Assembly: GCA_025454125.1 (NCBI GenBank)
Contig: JALOPA010000706.1
Coordinates: 1 to 5,372, forward strand
DNA length: 5,372 nucleotides
From: Thermodesulfobacteriota bacterium
Lineage (GTDB): Bacteria; Desulfobacterota; DSM-4660; Desulfatiglandales; HGW-15
Direction: 5' to 3'
The notes beneath the pieces are model-generated. The model was not told the origin of the DNA. It searched no databases and saw only the letters and a program-made list of their open reading frames with translations. Shown piece after piece: positions 1-5,372 of the stretch (positions are counted from its first letter, which is position 1; every line of letters begins with the position of its first letter). The position numbers and the translations under genes are program-made.

Positions 1-8
1 AAAGGAGG
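1..8 (+). promoter_or_regulatory. Ribosome binding site of the Hsp20 gene
   Basis: AAAGGAGG lies 8 bases before the ATG at 17 and is a near-perfect Shine-Dalgarno sequence. It selects this ATG over the next in-frame ATG (codon 15). The promoter, including any heat-shock control element, would lie to the left of the window and cannot be seen. Confidence 0.85.
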
Positions 9-16
9 ATAAAGCC

Positions 17-463
17 ATGACACTATCACTGAGCAGAGCGTTTCGAAGACCGTCTTGGATGACTCCTTATGGCATGGAAGGCATGGGCGATGTGTTCTTT
101 GATCGCCTGTGGCCTGAATGGAAGAGGGATGTGGGTGAAGAGTGGACGCCTGCCGTCAATTTCTTTGAAAAGGACGGCAACTACCACGTCACTGCAGACC
201 TGCCCGGATTAAATAAGGACGATATATCCGTCACCTTTGAAGACGGAATGATTACGATCAGCGGAAAGAAGGAGTCTTCGAAAGAGGAGAAGGAGGCCAA
301 CTACTACGTGAAAGAGACCCGCTTGGGGTCTTTCTCCCGATCGTTTAGGCTCCCCGGCGAAGTCCATGCGGACAAGGTCGAGGCGAGCTACAAGGACGGG
401 GTTCTGACGGTCATCCTTCCCAAGAGCGAAGAGTCGAGCACAAAGAAAATAGAAGTGCACTAA
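17..463 (+). CDS. hsp20: Hsp20 / alpha-crystallin family small heat shock protein
   Basis: This is a small heat shock protein, an ATP-independent cytosolic holdase that binds unfolding proteins and keeps them soluble for refolding by ATP-driven chaperones. The 148-residue length is normal for bacterial members. The N-terminal arm (about 1-42) is rich in aromatic residues and Met, as expected for the flexible substrate-binding arm. The alpha-crystallin domain spans about 43-137: it opens at [20 protein letters not shown], carries the DLPG turn at 61-64, and ends with the hallmark GVLTVILPK (128-136). The C-terminal tail holds the I-x-V anchoring motif (I145-E-V147) used in oligomer assembly. 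The gene is intact and is followed by its own terminator, so it is probably the last or only gene of its transcript. Heat-shock regulation is expected for the family but cannot be seen here. The assignment is secure at family level. Confidence 0.96.
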   Translation: MTLSLSRAFRRPSWMTPYGMEGMGDVFFDRLWPEWKRDVGEEWTPAVNFFEKDGNYHVTADLPGLNKDDISVTFEDGMITISGKKESSKEEKEANYYVKETRLGSFSRSFRLPGEVHADKVEASYKDGVLTVILPKSEESSTKKIEVH

Positions 464-488
464 GACGGTCTATCAGAGCAAGCGACAA

Positions 489-523
489 CGAGGGTCGAGC
501 CGAAAGGTTCGGCCCTTGCTTTT
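489..523 (+). terminator. Rho-independent terminator after Hsp20
   Basis: AGGGTCGAGCC (491-501) pairs with GGTTCGGCCCT (506-516) around a GAAA tetraloop. All 11 positions pair, two of them as G-U wobbles. The stem can extend by two pairs to 489 and 518. A short T run (520-523) follows. It begins 26 bases after the Hsp20 stop and separates that gene from the ATPase downstream. Confidence 0.85.
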
Positions 524-642
524 GGTTAGGACGGGTTCTTTTCCCCTTGCAGGGGTCATAGATTCTGATCCCTTGGCATTGCCGACATGGGGAGAGGCTT
601 TCTTTTCAGTCAAAAAAAGGATAGGAAAGGATCCTGCACCCG

Positions 643-651
643 AAAAGGAGG
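643..651 (+). promoter_or_regulatory. Ribosome binding site deciding the ATPase start
   Basis: AAAAGGAGG ends 8 bases before the ATG at 660 and fixes that codon as the start. The same frame is open upstream to a TTG at 516, but that codon lies inside the terminator stem and the intervening 48 residues do not look like the family. No convincing promoter is visible between 524 and 642, although one should be there given the terminator. Confidence 0.8.
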
Positions 652-659
652 CGCCGGCT

Positions 660-3102
660 ATGAAAAAGGGGACAAAGAAGAGCCTGAGCTTTGAGAAGTT
701 GGGGGTTTTCTACCTTGGCCGCCTTTACGATTTAAAGGCAAGAAAAGGCAAGGAAGAACTCTTTCTCTATGACTCCAAGGACCTGGTCACCCATGCTGTT
801 TGCGTGGGAATGACGGGGAGCGGCAAAACCGGTCTGTGCATCAGCCTCCTGGAGGAGGCGGCCATCGACGGGATTCCCGCCATTGTGATTGATCCTAAGG
901 GAGACCTCGGCAACCTGATGCTCACCTTCCCGGATTTGAAACCTGAGAATTTCGCCCCTTGGATCAACCCGGATGAAGCGCAGCGAAAAGGGATGTCCCC
1001 GGAGGAATATGCGCAGCAGCAAGCCGCTCTTTGGCAGAAAGGGCTTGCCGACTGGGGCCAGGACAAGGAAAGGATCCGCCGCTTTCGCGAGGGTGTGGAC
1101 ATCGCAATTTACACTCCGGGAAGCGCTTCAGGCCTGCCTGTTTCGGTCCTGAGCTCCTTTGCGAAACCCCAGGGAGTGGAAGATCCGGAACTTCTTCAGG
1201 AGTTCCTTGCGAATGCGACGACCAGCCTCCTCAGCCTGCTCGGAATCCAGGCGGACCCGATTCGCAGCAAGGAACACATTCTCATTGCCAACATCCTCTT
1301 CGCAGTGTGGGCCAAAGGACAGGGACTCGATATGCCTGGGCTGATCCGGCTCATTCAGAATCCGCCCTTGACCAAGGTCGGTGTTTTTGATCTCGAGTCT
1401 TTTTATCCTTCCAAGGAACGCTATGAACTGGCCATGAGCCTCAACAACCTTCTCGCATCGCCCGGATTCCAAACATGGATGGAGGGGGCGCCTTTCGACA
1501 TCCACCGTTTTCTTTACACGCCGGAAGGGAAACCGCGGATCGCGATTTTCTCGATTGCCCATCTCAACGATCACGAGCGCATGTTCTTCGTCTCTTTGCT
1601 TCTCAACCAGGTTGCCCGGCACGACGAGCCTGCGGGCGATGGTCTACATGGATGAGATTTTCGGTTATTTCCCTCCAGTCGCCAACCCGCCGTCGAAGCA
1701 GCCCCTTCTCACCCTGCTGAAACAGGCTAGGGCGTATGGCGTCGGTCTTGTCCTTGCGACCCAAAATCCCGTGGATCTCGACTACAAGGGCCTGTCGAAC
1801 GCGGGAACCTGGTTCATCGGCCGCCTCCAGACCGAGAGAGACAAGGAGCGAATTCTGGAAGGCCTCGAAGGGGCCGCGGCCGGCAGCGGAAAAGGGTTCT
1901 CAAGGGGTGATCTGGACAGGCTTATTGCAGGACTGGGAAACCGCGTTTTTCTGGTGAACAACGTTCATGAAGACCGGCCTGAGATCTTCGAGACCCGATG
2001 GGCCCTGTCTTACCTGGCCGGCCCTTTGACCAGAAATCAGATCAAGCGGCTGATGGATCCCGGTAAACAAACCCCGTCACCGGCAGGTCCTGAGCCCGCG
2101 GCCCACGAGGAGAAAAAAACACTTTCAACGCCTCTTGCGCCAAAAGAGGGGATGCTGCAGATTCGCCAACCTGCGCTCCCTCCGGGGATCCCTCAGCACT
2201 TTGTCCCTGTGAGAGGAAAACATCCCGCCGGAGGATCCCTGATGTATCTGCCTGCGCTGTTCGGTGAAGCCGAAGTCCGGTTCTCTGATGCGAAAAAAGG
2301 GTTTGAGCGCCTGAGGATCGTCCGGCTGCTCACTCCTTTGAGAGATGGGGTCATTCCGGCCGACTGGGACGAAGGGGAAGATGCCGGACTGATAGGGGGA
2401 GATCTCGAATCAGCGCCCGCAGCCGATGCGGAGTTCGGCGAGCTTCCGGCCGCGGCGGCCAAGGTGAAGAGCTATGAAGAATGGCGCAAGGAGTTTGCTT
2501 CATGGCTGTACCGATCTCAATCTTTGGAAGCTTATCACAGCCCGGGCCTCAAGGTTTTTTCGAAACCCGACGAGTCGGAAGGAGAGTTCCGAATTCGTCT
2601 GCAGCAGGCAAGCCGGGAGCAACGCGATCAGCTTGTCGAGGGACTCCGCAAGAAATATGCGCCCAAAATCGCAGCGATCCAGGAAAGGATTCGGAGGGCA
2701 GAGCAGGCGGTGTCCCGGGAGTCTGAACAGGTGAAGCAACAGGGGGTCCAGACGGTTATCTCCATAGGGGCAACGATCCTCGCCGCATTTCTGGGGAGGA
2801 AAACCGTGAGCACCGCTACCCTGGGCAGGGCGACCACCGCGGCTCGTGGGGCCGGTCGTGTGCTCAAAGAACGTCAGGATGTGGGACGAGCGCAGGAAAA
2901 TGTCGAGGCGCTGCAGCAGCAGATGGTCGATCTTGAAGCCGAATTTAAGGCCGAAGCGGCAGCCGCGGCGTCGCCGGCAGAGTCCATACAGACCATCACG
3001 GTGAAACTAACCAAGCAGAACATTTCCGTAAAACGGGTGGTTCTGGCGTGGGCTCCCTGGTGGAAGACGGCAAGTGGGGAAAGAATTCCAGCCTGCAAAT
3101 GA
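660..3102 (+). pseudogene. HerA-like (DUF853-type) P-loop ATPase, frameshifted
   Basis: This is a large P-loop ATPase of the FtsK/HerA fold, of the group annotated as DUF853 or helicase HerA-like. Its cellular role is unknown. Frame one (660-1655) starts with [15 protein letters not shown] and the segment [15 protein letters not shown]. Walker A is GMTGSGKT (50-57), followed by [13 protein letters not shown] (75-87). Frame two carries Walker B (MVYMDEIFG, near 1639-1665), then PLLTLLKQARAYGVG, the LATQNPVDLD motif, and WFIGRLQTERDKERILEG, all ATPase-core signatures. The C-terminal third has a Pro/Ala-rich linker, KSYEEWRKEFASWLY (from about 2467), a charged coiled-coil-like stretch, a hydrophobic glycine-rich segment (VQTVISIGATILAAFLG), a second helical Gln/Glu-rich stretch and a closing VVLAWAPWW. 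Without repair the product stops at 1655, before Walker B, and should be inactive. The join is at about 1613-1615; NQV is followed directly by PGTTSLRA, whereas relatives as I remember them have about seven residues between (like LGWMRTQ). The repaired length, about 814-821 residues, suits the family. No other damage is seen, so a sequencing or assembly error is as likely as a real mutation. Confidence 0.88.
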
Positions 3103-3169
3103 TTACGGGAGTAACATCTAACGCAGGCCCATAGCCAGAACAGTAAAGTGACGGAGCCCAGGGCCGGGG

Positions 3170-3234
3170 GGCACGGCGGCCCGCCCTACTGAGACCTTGA
3201 AAACAGGTCGTCTCGTAGGGCCGGCTTCCGTGCC
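3170..3234. repeat. REP-like imperfect inverted repeat between convergent genes
   Basis: The left arm GGCACGGCGGCCCGCCCTAC (3170-3189) is matched at 17 of 20 positions by the reverse complement of the right arm (3215-3234), GGCACGGAAGCCGGCCCTAC. Inside lies a second stem, GAGACCT (3191-3197) with AGGTCgTCTC (3205-3214, one bulged base), around the loop TGAAAAC. The whole can fold as one hairpin of about 65 bases. Arms reading GTAGGG...CCGTGCC recall dispersed REP/BIME-type repeats in environmental bacteria. Lying between genes that converge from 3102 and 3248, it could also stop transcription from both sides, though neither side has a T tract. The rest of the gap (3103-3169) shows nothing else. 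Confidence 0.65.
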
Positions 3235-3247
3235 GACCAAGAAGATG

Positions 3248-3940
3248 CTAAGGGGTTTTCAGTCTTCTATAATAGGTCTCCGACAGGTAAACGGCGGCAA
3301 GAGGGTTGTGGCCGGTCACGCGGTCCTTCACCGCCAGCACGGTTGTGGGAGCCTCAGCGAACTTGAAGAACAGGGAATCGTGCCCCACGCAAAGGCCGAG
3401 AAGGATATTGAGCTCAGTCTTTTCGTGGTTGAGAAGCTTGGCCTGGTAAATGGGGTTGCACATGGATTCCGGCTTGCCCTGGTAGATTTTGTTTTCCTCT
3501 TTGAGCCCGAGGGCTTCCTTCGGCGTTCTTCCTGCTTTACAGAGCACAGAGATGACTTCGAAGCCGTTGGTCTTGAGGATCTTTTCCACAACAGAGGCCT
3601 CCTTGGCCAGGCCGAGGCAGAAAGCCAACCCTAATCGCTTGTAACCCATTCTTTCGGCAAACTCGCAGATTTCAACGATGCGGGTCTTCGTGGGCTGCAT
3701 CACGTAAGGTCGCTGGTGCCGGTTGGCATAGCACGCTGCCTCCTGAATGGAGGCCTGCCGGGCAAATTCCAGCGTTTCGGCTGTCTCATATTGTTTGTTC
3801 GAGTCCTCCAGCACCTTCTTGCGGCTGAAGGTCGGACAGCCTTTTGAGCTCTTTCCCGACTCCGTCACGCAGGCTCTGTCAATGGTCGGCAGGTCGCAGG
3901 CAGCGCAGTCGGGTTTGATGCTCGGTCGCTTCTTTTCCAT
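3248..3940 (-). CDS. DUF1847 family cysteine-rich protein, probable metal-binding
   Basis: This complete 230-residue protein matches the DUF1847 family in length and motifs; its biochemical role is unknown. The N-terminus has a cysteine cluster, C12-x2-C15, C24 and C35 (DCAACD, RACV, KGCP), plausible for binding a metal ion or Fe-S cluster. Further cysteines are at 70, 92, 108, 134, 161 and 184, ten in all. The central part (about 84-140) reads like an alpha/beta fold (RIVEICEFAERMGYKRLGLA, then FEVISVLCKAG). The C-terminal signature blocks are CNPIYQAKLLN (161-171), LGLCVGHDSLFFK (181-193) and VKDRVTGHNPLAAVY (204-218). There is no signal peptide or membrane segment, so it is cytosolic. The ATG at 3940 is the only usable start, because an in-frame TGA lies six codons upstream. 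It has no strong ribosome site (AGAAG is the best), which suggests dependence on translation of the Tim44-like gene just upstream on the same strand. Confidence 0.9.
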   Translation of the reverse strand: MEKKRPSIKPDCAACDLPTIDRACVTESGKSSKGCPTFSRKKVLEDSNKQYETAETLEFARQASIQEAACYANRHQRPYVMQPTKTRIVEICEFAERMGYKRLGLAFCLGLAKEASVVEKILKTNGFEVISVLCKAGRTPKEALGLKEENKIYQGKPESMCNPIYQAKLLNHEKTELNILLGLCVGHDSLFFKFAEAPTTVLAVKDRVTGHNPLAAVYLSETYYRRLKTP

Positions 3941-3999
3941 AAAGCAAGCTTCTGTTCATGCAAGGCAAGATTGCAGGTCCTCGCAGAAGGCCGCTCTTC

Positions 4000-4867
4000 C
4001 TATTCCACCTGCTGAATGCCTTCGAGGACCCAGAAGGATTTGGGGTCTTTGTCGTCCTTGCTGAAGTGCCAGATTTCGCGCACCTCTTTGGCCGGGTCTC
4101 ACGTCGAAGATAACCGAGGCGACCGTGCGGCTGTTCGAGGCGGCTACCTCAAGCAGTCTGGCGTTGACCCTCAGAATGTCCGTCTTGCTGGGCGTCGGAT
4201 CTTCCTGAGCTTGCTGGCTGATCTCTGCCCACACTTCCTTTGAGGTGAACTGTCGGATATCATCGAGGTCCCTCTTGTCCCATGAGCTCTGAAGCCTGGT
4301 GTAGACAGCCTTGGCTCCTTTCATGAAATCGTCCTGATCAAACCCTTTGGGGATCTTCACTTCCTCTGCATGCGCGGACAGGGGCATTCCCTGAGCAGGT
4401 CCATATCCCGCGGAACCCGAAGACCCCCAGCTTTCCTGGGAACCAAGGCCGGTGCTGAAGGCCGCTTGGCCTGCTTCCTGAGTGGCCAGTCGCCTGGCCT
4501 TGATAAAGCGGTAGACGAAAAAGAGTGCCCCCCCGATAAGGAGGATATCGAGAAGACCGGGACCGCCCCAGCTGTGCATGCCGCCGAAGAGCAGGGAACC
4601 GATCAGCCCGCCCATGAGAAGGCCGCCGAGCATCCCGCCAAAGGGACGTGGGGCTGCCGCAGGCGTAGCCTGCCCCGGTTGAGCCGGTTGGGTCGGACTC
4701 TTCTGCGGAGAGGTCGGGCTCGGAGCGCTGCGCTGATAGCTGGGGCTGCTGCCGAAAGATCGGCCGCCTCCCATGCGCCTGGCTTCAGCCTGGTCAATCC
4801 AGGTATAGAACAAAGCAAATACGAAAAGCACCATCAAAGAAAGGACAAGTCTAGTACTGCGAAACAT
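4000..4867 (-). pseudogene. Tim44-like domain exported/membrane protein, frameshifted near 3' end
   Basis: This is a bacterial protein with a C-terminal Tim44-like domain; the role of bacterial members is poorly known. Residues 1-29 form a signal peptide or membrane anchor: FRSTR, a long hydrophobic run, then QAEA before RRMGGGRSFG, a typical start in this family. Residues 40-75 are a Ser/Pro/Gln/Ala-rich linker. Residues 77-122 are glycine-rich and hydrophobic, with one or two membrane segments (GGMLGGLLMGGLIGSLLFGG, then LLDILLIGGALFFVYRF). The Tim44-like domain runs from about 175 (GFDQDDFMKGAKAVYTRLQS) to the end. The main frame is good to V256 (4100-4102). The native ending then continues one frame over from 4098: DPAKEVREIWHFSKDD, then KDPKSFWVLEGIQQVE, with stop at 4000-4002. 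Unrepaired, translation adds about 47 unrelated residues and stops at 3956. A few residues may also be missing at the join. The start at 4867 is set by a GGAGGG site. The gene probably heads an operon with DUF1847, 59 bases downstream. Confidence 0.85.
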
Positions 4868-4873
4868 GGGTTT

Positions 4874-4879
4874 CCCTCC
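4874..4879 (-). promoter_or_regulatory. Ribosome binding site of the Tim44-like gene
   Basis: GGAGGG on the - strand is 6 bases before the ATG at 4867. It decides against the upstream in-frame ATG at 4966, which has no ribosome site, overlaps the predicted -35 box and would bury the signal peptide behind 33 residues. Confidence 0.8.
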
Positions 4880-4938
4880 AACTTGTAATTGTTCCTGAAA
4901 TAATTTCTGTTTGTGTAACGGCTTTCGATGTGAAAAGT

Positions 4939-4966
4939 AATATAATTCCTTTGGAAAGAAAAGCAA
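4939..4966 (-). promoter_or_regulatory. Candidate sigma70-type promoter of the Tim44-like/DUF1847 pair
   Basis: On the - strand TTGCTT (4966-4961) and TATATT (4944-4939) are separated by 16 bases. They match the -35 and -10 consensus at four of six and five of six positions. Transcription would start near 4932, giving a leader of about 65 bases before the ATG at 4867. The surrounding DNA is AT-rich compared with the genes, which fits a promoter. The call is by eye only. Confidence 0.5.
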
Positions 4967-5001
4967 AATCGGTCAGGATTCCTTTGAAATCTATCCGAAG
5001 T

Positions 5002-5025
5002 ACAGTGTAAGGCCTTACCACTTGT
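5002..5025. promoter_or_regulatory. Palindrome upstream of the - strand promoter, possible operator
   Basis: GTAAGGCCTTAC (5007-5018) is a perfect 12-base palindrome. It is extended by ACAGTG on the left and CACTtGT on the right with two single-base interruptions, making a 24-base imperfect dyad. It lies about 36 bases upstream of the predicted -35 box, a usual place for a dimeric activator. I do not recognise it as the site of a known regulator. Confidence 0.3.
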
Positions 5026-5200
5026 GAGAAGTTCATTTCCAACTAGTGGAACAGTTTTACATAGTCAAATCCACCTCTGGGAGCCAAGGAGAATCAGATC
5101 ATGGCGTTTACACCAGGATGAGGAGAAAGAAATGCACATAAAGCGAGAAAAACAGCAAGGGAAACACATTTCTCTAATCAACTGAAATAACCGGAAAAAG
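5026..5200. other. Intergenic stretch without a recognised gene
   Basis: Together with the sequence to 5372, this is the longest stretch without a convincing gene. It is purine-rich on the + strand, with many GAAA and AAAG runs. Two tiny + strand frames with ribosome-site-like leaders are present: ATG at 5101 (six codons, preceded by AAGGAG) and ATG at 5132 (17 codons, ending at 5185, preceded by GGAGAAAG). Neither has any sign of being a gene. On the - strand all three frames are stopped soon after the right edge. No tRNA, rRNA or CRISPR pattern is seen. Confidence 0.5.
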
Positions 5201-5365
5201 ATGAAGAAACTCCCAGCACAAAAGGGGCGGGCAAAGGAAGCGACCGCTAAGCCCTACGGCTCCCGGGACAAGTCTTCAATCAATGGTCTAGGAGTTGCAT
5301 ATCACAAGGAAAATACCTCACAGGCAAGCCCAAAATCTTTATCTCCTAGGGAGCGATCGGAATGA
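5201..5365 (+). CDS. Possible small basic protein of 54 residues, unrecognised
   Basis: An ATG frame of 54 codons begins MKKLPAQKGRAKEATAKPYG and ends SPRERSE before TGA at 5363-5365. It is hydrophilic and strongly basic (about a dozen Lys/Arg against five acidic residues), with no hydrophobic core, signal peptide or known motif. The ribosome site is weak (GGAAAAAG directly before the ATG). In its favour, the stop overlaps a second start codon as ATGA, the usual arrangement of translationally coupled genes. Against it, the frame is short, the region is A-rich, and nothing in it resembles a known family. It may be chance. Confidence 0.22.
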   Translation: MKKLPAQKGRAKEATAKPYGSRDKSSINGLGVAYHKENTSQASPKSLSPRERSE

Positions 5366-5372
5366 AAGTGAT
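5362..5372 (+). CDS. Possible gene start running off the right edge
   Basis: ATGAAAGTGAT begins at 5362, so the product would start Met-Lys-Val, a common beginning. AGGGAG (5348-5353) lies 8 bases upstream and is a good ribosome site. It is held within the small inverted repeat CTCC-TAG-GGAG (5343-5353), which could mask it until the upstream frame is translated. Only three codons are visible, so no function can be given. Confidence 0.3.

Noticed and set aside
543..555. Small hairpin CCCCT-TGC-AGGGG
   Set aside because: It has only five pairs with a three-base loop and no T tract, and no regulatory context could be recognised.
516..659. Upstream extension of the ATPase frame to a TTG at 516
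   Set aside because: The TTG lies inside the terminator stem of Hsp20 and has no ribosome site. The ATG at 660 has an excellent one and begins where family similarity begins.
1604..1660. Programmed ribosomal frameshift in the ATPase
   Set aside because: There is no slippery run, no stop codon at the shift point and no obvious stimulatory structure. Conserved residues also seem to be missing, which a programmed shift would not cause.
660..3102. HerA-based phage defence system
   Set aside because: No NurA, SIR2, DUF4297 or other effector gene is adjacent. The neighbours are a heat shock protein and an unrelated convergent operon, and this subfamily looks like the stand-alone type.
3197..3634. 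Open + strand frame of 145 codons
   Set aside because: It begins inside the inner loop of the inverted repeat and runs antisense to the well-supported DUF1847 gene, with no ribosome site or recognisable domain.
4370..4888. Open + strand frame of 172 codons
   Set aside because: It lies antisense to the Tim44-like gene. Its Arg/Gly/Ala-rich translation is the mirror of the signal peptide, linker and glycine-rich part of that gene, and it resembles no family.
4868..4966. Longer N-terminus for the Tim44-like protein starting at 4966
   Set aside because: It has no ribosome site, overlaps the predicted promoter and would place 33 residues before a clear signal peptide.
5250..5257. CGTAGGGC on the - strand as another REP-like unit
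   Set aside because: Only eight bases match the arm of the 3170-3234 repeat, without the rest of the unit, so chance is enough to explain it.

Overview
The window carries four protein genes in a convergent layout, and two of them are frame-broken. Two genes on the + strand (1-3102) face two on the - strand (3248-4867). Between them lies a 145-base gap with a large imperfect hairpin. The last ~500 bases upstream of the - strand pair are mostly non-coding and A-rich on the + strand. The genes are moderately GC-rich, have strong AGGAGG-type ribosome sites and are of ordinary bacterial type. The gene set (Hsp20, a DUF853/HerA-type ATPase, DUF1847, a Tim44-like exported protein) suggests an anaerobic or environmental proteobacterium-like organism, perhaps Desulfobacterota. 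There is no rRNA or taxonomic marker, so this is a weak inference from family memory.

Left part: 17-463 is a complete Hsp20/alpha-crystallin small heat shock protein, with its ribosome site at the window edge. It is closed by a clear intrinsic terminator at 489-523, so it is a separate transcription unit from what follows. From 660 a large P-loop ATPase of the HerA-like (DUF853-type) family runs to 3102. Its two halves lie in different frames: Walker A is in the first, and Walker B and the remainder are in the second. The break is at about 1613-1615 and, compared with my memory of the family, about seven residues are also missing there.

Middle: an imperfect ~65-base inverted repeat at 3170-3234 sits between the convergent genes. 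Its arms have the GTAGGG...CCGTGCC character of dispersed REP-like elements. It may be a mobile-type repeat, a two-way terminator, or both.

Right part (- strand): a Tim44-like domain protein with signal peptide (start 4867) is followed 59 bases later by a DUF1847 cysteine-rich probable metal-binding protein (3940-3248). They are probably one operon, read from a candidate sigma70 promoter at 4966-4939 with a 12-base perfect palindrome just upstream. The Tim44 gene is also frame-broken near its 3' end (about 4099). The native C-terminus continues in the next frame to a stop at 4000, while the unrepaired frame reads junk to 3956.

The far right (5026-5372) has no recognisable gene. A 54-codon + strand frame (5201-5365) overlaps, by ATGA, a possible gene start at 5362 with a good ribosome site that runs off the window.

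I do not see a convincing new system. The most useful observations are the two similar frame-breaks (real decay or assembly error), the REP-like hairpin, the DUF1847/Tim44 pairing, and the possible regulated promoter and coupled gene start at the right.
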